Shown here: positions 60,721-64,000 of the stretch, piece after piece
Position numbering within the stretch: the stretch's first letter is position 1
Layout: each line of letters begins with the position of its first letter
From: Lophius americanus
Lineage: Eukaryota > Chordata > Actinopteri > Lophiiformes > Lophiidae
DNA length: 64,000 nucleotides
NCBI GenBank assembly: GCA_037951165.1
Contig: JBBDHG010000054.1
Span: forward strand, 4,602,001-4,666,000
Reading direction: 5' to 3'
The notes under the pieces: generated by a model
Database searches by the model: none
What the model saw: the letters and a program-made list of their open reading frames with translations, nothing else
What the model was told of the DNA's origin: nothing
Made by a program: the position numbers and the translations under genes

Positions 60721-61880
60721 ACCAAAGCGGTACATATAGGCAGTACTACACGTACATGCTAATTTAAATAAAACATTACGACCCACGGGGTTAACAGTGA
60801 ACGTCTACAACATTAAACTACCTCTTACGTATTTAAATGTAAGAGAACGACAAAGAAATTGCCGTGGAGGACTGTCAGACAGTGTGCTAAGCCATTGACT
60901 CCTGAGGGCCCTCTAGTGGTCTAAGTAAATATTGGAGATGCAACCCCAGCGTCATAAAACCTTATACGTATAATATTTTAAATATTTGTGTATTATAAAT
61001 ATTTATATTTTTATGACGTTTATATTCTTTCATTAAGGTGACTGATAGTTGATATCAGAATAGTATTGATTTTCAACAACAGTTCTTTTCTTTCGATACT
61101 TATTTTATCTTATTTTCTTTATTTCTATTTTATTTCATATGTTACTTATTTATGAGAATGTATTTTTGAGCTATTTTTTTAAATGTTACATTGCAATAAG
61201 CCCTGTTATGAATCATTGTAATAAATACACTGGAATGAATGTTATAAGTATATGCAAGTGTTGGTTTTATTCAGCCTTAAAATTATATATTGTGTCAGTG
61301 TTGTAACAAAATACTTTATTCTTTTTATAATGCCAGTAATCCGCCTTCTATTTTTGATATAGAATAACAAATAATGTTGATAGATTTTGATAGAATAATA
61401 AACCAAAAATTAAAAATTTAAACCTTTTTTTGACAGATTGTGGTTAATAAAGTCAAATATTTCACAGGGGCTGCCCACTGCTCCTCAGGGATGGGTCAAA
61501 CGCACAGAAATAATTTCACAATTCTTTACTATTTATAACTGTGATTAAGAAAGGTTACATTAATCAACAGACGAGATAGTTTGCAGTGAAATCATCTCCA
61601 TTCCACAAGGATCATTTTGTTAAGAACTCTGGTTTAGCACCAACGTAGATTAGCCTGACCATAAGCTTCTCCAGACAGAAGACCTAAACAGAAGATTTCA
61701 GCTCAAGCTATGCTCAACAGACTTTATGGAACAGAATAAAGTGAACATAAGTCAGGATAAACTGAATATATTTGGCTTACTTGATAAGCTTGCTTAATGG
61801 AATAAGCCTCTGGACAAGTCAACAGTTGATAACAGGCCCAACACATAAAGACAAACAACCTTTGACATTGACATTCTCAC
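60721..61880. other. Upstream region of gtf2f2, no gene recognised
   Basis: AT-rich sequence with ordinary low-complexity stretches. No coding exon, RNA gene or repeat that I can name. Confidence 0.5.
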
Positions 61881-62080
61881 CTATGGGAACATTACAGTCA
61901 CCTATCATCTATCCTGCATGTTTTTGGACTGTGGGAGGACACCCGAGCACCTGTAGGGAACACATTTAGAAATTTGGAAAGCATGCAAACTCCACACAGA
62001 AAATGTTAATGGTCGGATTTCTAACCAAGTACCCTCTAGATCTGAGGCAAACGGGCTGAACCAACCACCACCATGGAGCT
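61880..62080 (-). repeat. SINE-like repeat fragment, minus orientation
   Basis: CCTGCATGTTTTTGGACTGT, GGGAGGACACCCGAGCACCT and GCATGCAAACTCCACACAGA are, in reverse, the same family as 38930-39195. It is diverged and truncated. Confidence 0.6.
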
Positions 62081-62224
62081 CTTTGGGATTAAGAAATCAT
62101 ATTTTGTTAACAACTCATAAACCGCTGATGAGAAACACATAATACCTATTTCTAGGAGTTTCCAGTCTCAATGAATTTGGTGGCACTAATTGATTTGACC
62201 CCAGTCAGATCGGATTAAAGCAAT

Positions 62225-62238
62225 GTCACCATGGTAAC
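62225..62238. promoter_or_regulatory. RFX X-box-like motif
   Basis: GTCACCATGGTAAC is a full match to the RFX consensus GTNRCC-(0-3)-GGYAAC. No nearby gene in the window explains it. It may be chance, or part of a distal element. Confidence 0.4.
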
Positions 62239-62428
62239 AGCACGACTATCATGATGTCACTATGGTCACCATGATAGAAAATTGTGTTGGTTTTTATTGA
62301 ACATAACCAGGAAACTGTATGTGCTTTCTAAGTGCCTACTATCTTATTATATATTGATGGAAAACAAATACAACCCTGGAGGTCCTGGGCTTCTTAGTTG
62401 TTAATTCAATAATTGCAGAGGTTCAGGA

Positions 62429-62476
62429 TCAAAATTAAATCAAAATTTAAATCAAAATTTAAATCAAAATTAAATT
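62429..62476. repeat. 12-bp AT-rich tandem repeat
   Basis: About four copies of AAATCAAAATTT-like units with a single-base deletion in the first and last. Confidence 0.85.
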
Positions 62477-62479
62477 CTA

Positions 62480-64000
62480 TTCTGCAATATTCAATCTAGT
62501 AAAAAAAATAAATATATCTGATCATGTGTGATCATTTTTAAACCAGTGACACCAAGCTGGTTTTAAGATGGATATACCCTTCATTACATTCCTTTCTCAA
62601 AGGTGTTCCATGTATTTTTAAAGCCTTAACTGTTTTGTACAATATGTGCACATACATTTCATTTTTTGTTAATTTCTATGTTTGTGTAATATGGAAGCAA
62701 AGCATTGTCGGGCAATTTATTATTTCAGCAGAGAAATCATGCAAATTGAGAAGACCAAAGGTACATAAAAGGTGGCCCATTAGCAGTTAATTACAACATG
62801 TTGAGCAAGTTGATTATTCTGTGTTGTTACTCCACGTGGATCTAATACCATATCATAATAACATCATAATTTAGATTATATAGAGCAGATGACTGAAGTC
62901 TATTAAAATTGTACCTCAACACAGATTCAACCTCTGAAGTAAAGACACGTGATCACCACCCCCACACCTCAGATCTATTTAGCAAAATCTACTGAAATTG
63001 CACATTAGTCTGAACTCAGGCCACTAAAATCCAGGGTCAAGCTTTGTATTGAAGGCGTGACACATCTATACTGTAGGTGGATTTCTAGATGGACTTCAAC
63101 CCACACACGTTTGTGTCAACAAGCGAGCTGCTTAATGACGGATCAGAACCTATTAGGGCCTGCAAACACCTATTTCTAAATGAGAATTCACAGATATTCA
63201 CTGAAAGATTAAGTATGATAGTTGGATTAGAAATAAAATGTCCTGCTGAGATGTTTGATGAGTTCATTATTGGTATCATAACAATAGAATCTATAAAAAA
63301 GATTAGATCTGTTGAGCAAATATGAATCAAGCCTTAAAGCAATAGCTTAGATAATTATCCAAACTATTGAGGCCATGGATTTAGACTGAGACAGTAAATC
63401 AACTTTTCAATTTGCATTTATATTTAATAAATAGTAACATGATCAGTATCTGGCATTAGTAAAGTTCTGATGAAAACAAAAATACATTTAGATGTGTTAC
63501 TACAATTGTGCTGTGAATAACTATAAAGTTCAGAATGATCACCTTTATTTATGTATTCATACGTTAATTCAATTGTATTATCATATTGCCCTTAATTTAT
63601 ATGTCAACAAGGGAGGTACTAAAACACATACGTTGACGTTATTAAGCACATTCATGTGCGCCCCAAACCTTTTACTATCAAATTAATGTAATTAAACTCC
63701 TTTGTTTTCATATTAAAGCAGCTATTCACATAATTATTGAATGTGCCGCAAACATGTTGTATCTTCTAAAAAAGTTCTGTTGACTCTGCAGAACAAAATT
63801 ATGTCATTCCAAAATATTTTAATATTTCATTAATGCAATGAAAATCCCTTAAGTAAATTGGCAAAGATGCAAATATTTATTTCCTTCGACATTAAAAAAA
63901 AGTATTGAAATGCAAGGAAGCATCCATGTTTAATTTCTAAGAATGTTAGAATTTCTCAATCTCTCTCTGTCAACTTCAGAACTTTTTTTTTAATCAATTT
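62480..64000. other. Intergenic DNA, nothing recognised
   Basis: AT-rich sequence without convincing exons, RNA genes or repeats. The open frames at 63085-63330 on both strands have no recognisable domain. Confidence 0.5.

Overview
This window is vertebrate nuclear DNA, almost certainly from a ray-finned (teleost) fish. The evidence is GT-AG introns, AATAAA poly(A) signals, many CA/GT microsatellites, and repeat families typical of fish genomes (a Tc1-like transposon, RTE-type LINE pieces, tRNA-derived SINE-like copies). I recognise four protein-coding genes: ranbp2 (3' part only), tpt1/TCTP, gtf2f2 (TFIIF beta, RAP30) and kctd4.

Layout: (1) 77-16048 (+) holds the last 17 exons I could trace of ranbp2, encoding about 2424 residues. 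They cover the end of the N-terminal helical region, FG repeats, Ran-binding domains 1-3 and four zinc fingers in one 4.3 kb exon, then the SUMO E3 (IR1-IR2) module, Ran-binding domain 4 and a C-terminal cyclophilin domain. The poly(A) signal is at 16750. (2) 17389-20128 (+) is a compact six-exon tpt1 with a CRE, a TATA-like box and a 5'TOP start. It encodes a rather divergent 170-residue TCTP. (3) 20795-60616 (-) is a complete gtf2f2 with eight coding exons, one of them only 19 nt. It is tail-to-tail with tpt1, and its ATG lies 73 bp from a CRE. (4) Intron 4 of gtf2f2 (about 31.4 kb) contains the intronless kctd4 (41269-42045, +) on the opposite strand. (5) 60700-64000 is upstream sequence with repeat fragments and no gene that I recognise.

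The gtf2f2-kctd4-tpt1 order, orientations and nesting match what I recall of human 13q14. The link to ranbp2 (human 2q) is not the human arrangement. TPT1, GTF2F2 and RANBP2 are housekeeping proteins (translation/growth, Pol II initiation, nuclear pore). KCTD4 is a BTB-domain protein.

The most unusual non-genic signal is a series of near-perfect short inverted repeats (stems of 12-19 bp, loops of 2-13 nt). They concentrate at 29.4-31.1 kb, with further ones at 43.3 and 48.7 kb, and one lies inside the ranbp2 coding exon. They look like footprints of fold-back template switching during replication. I see no operon, CRISPR array, phage or novel multi-gene system.
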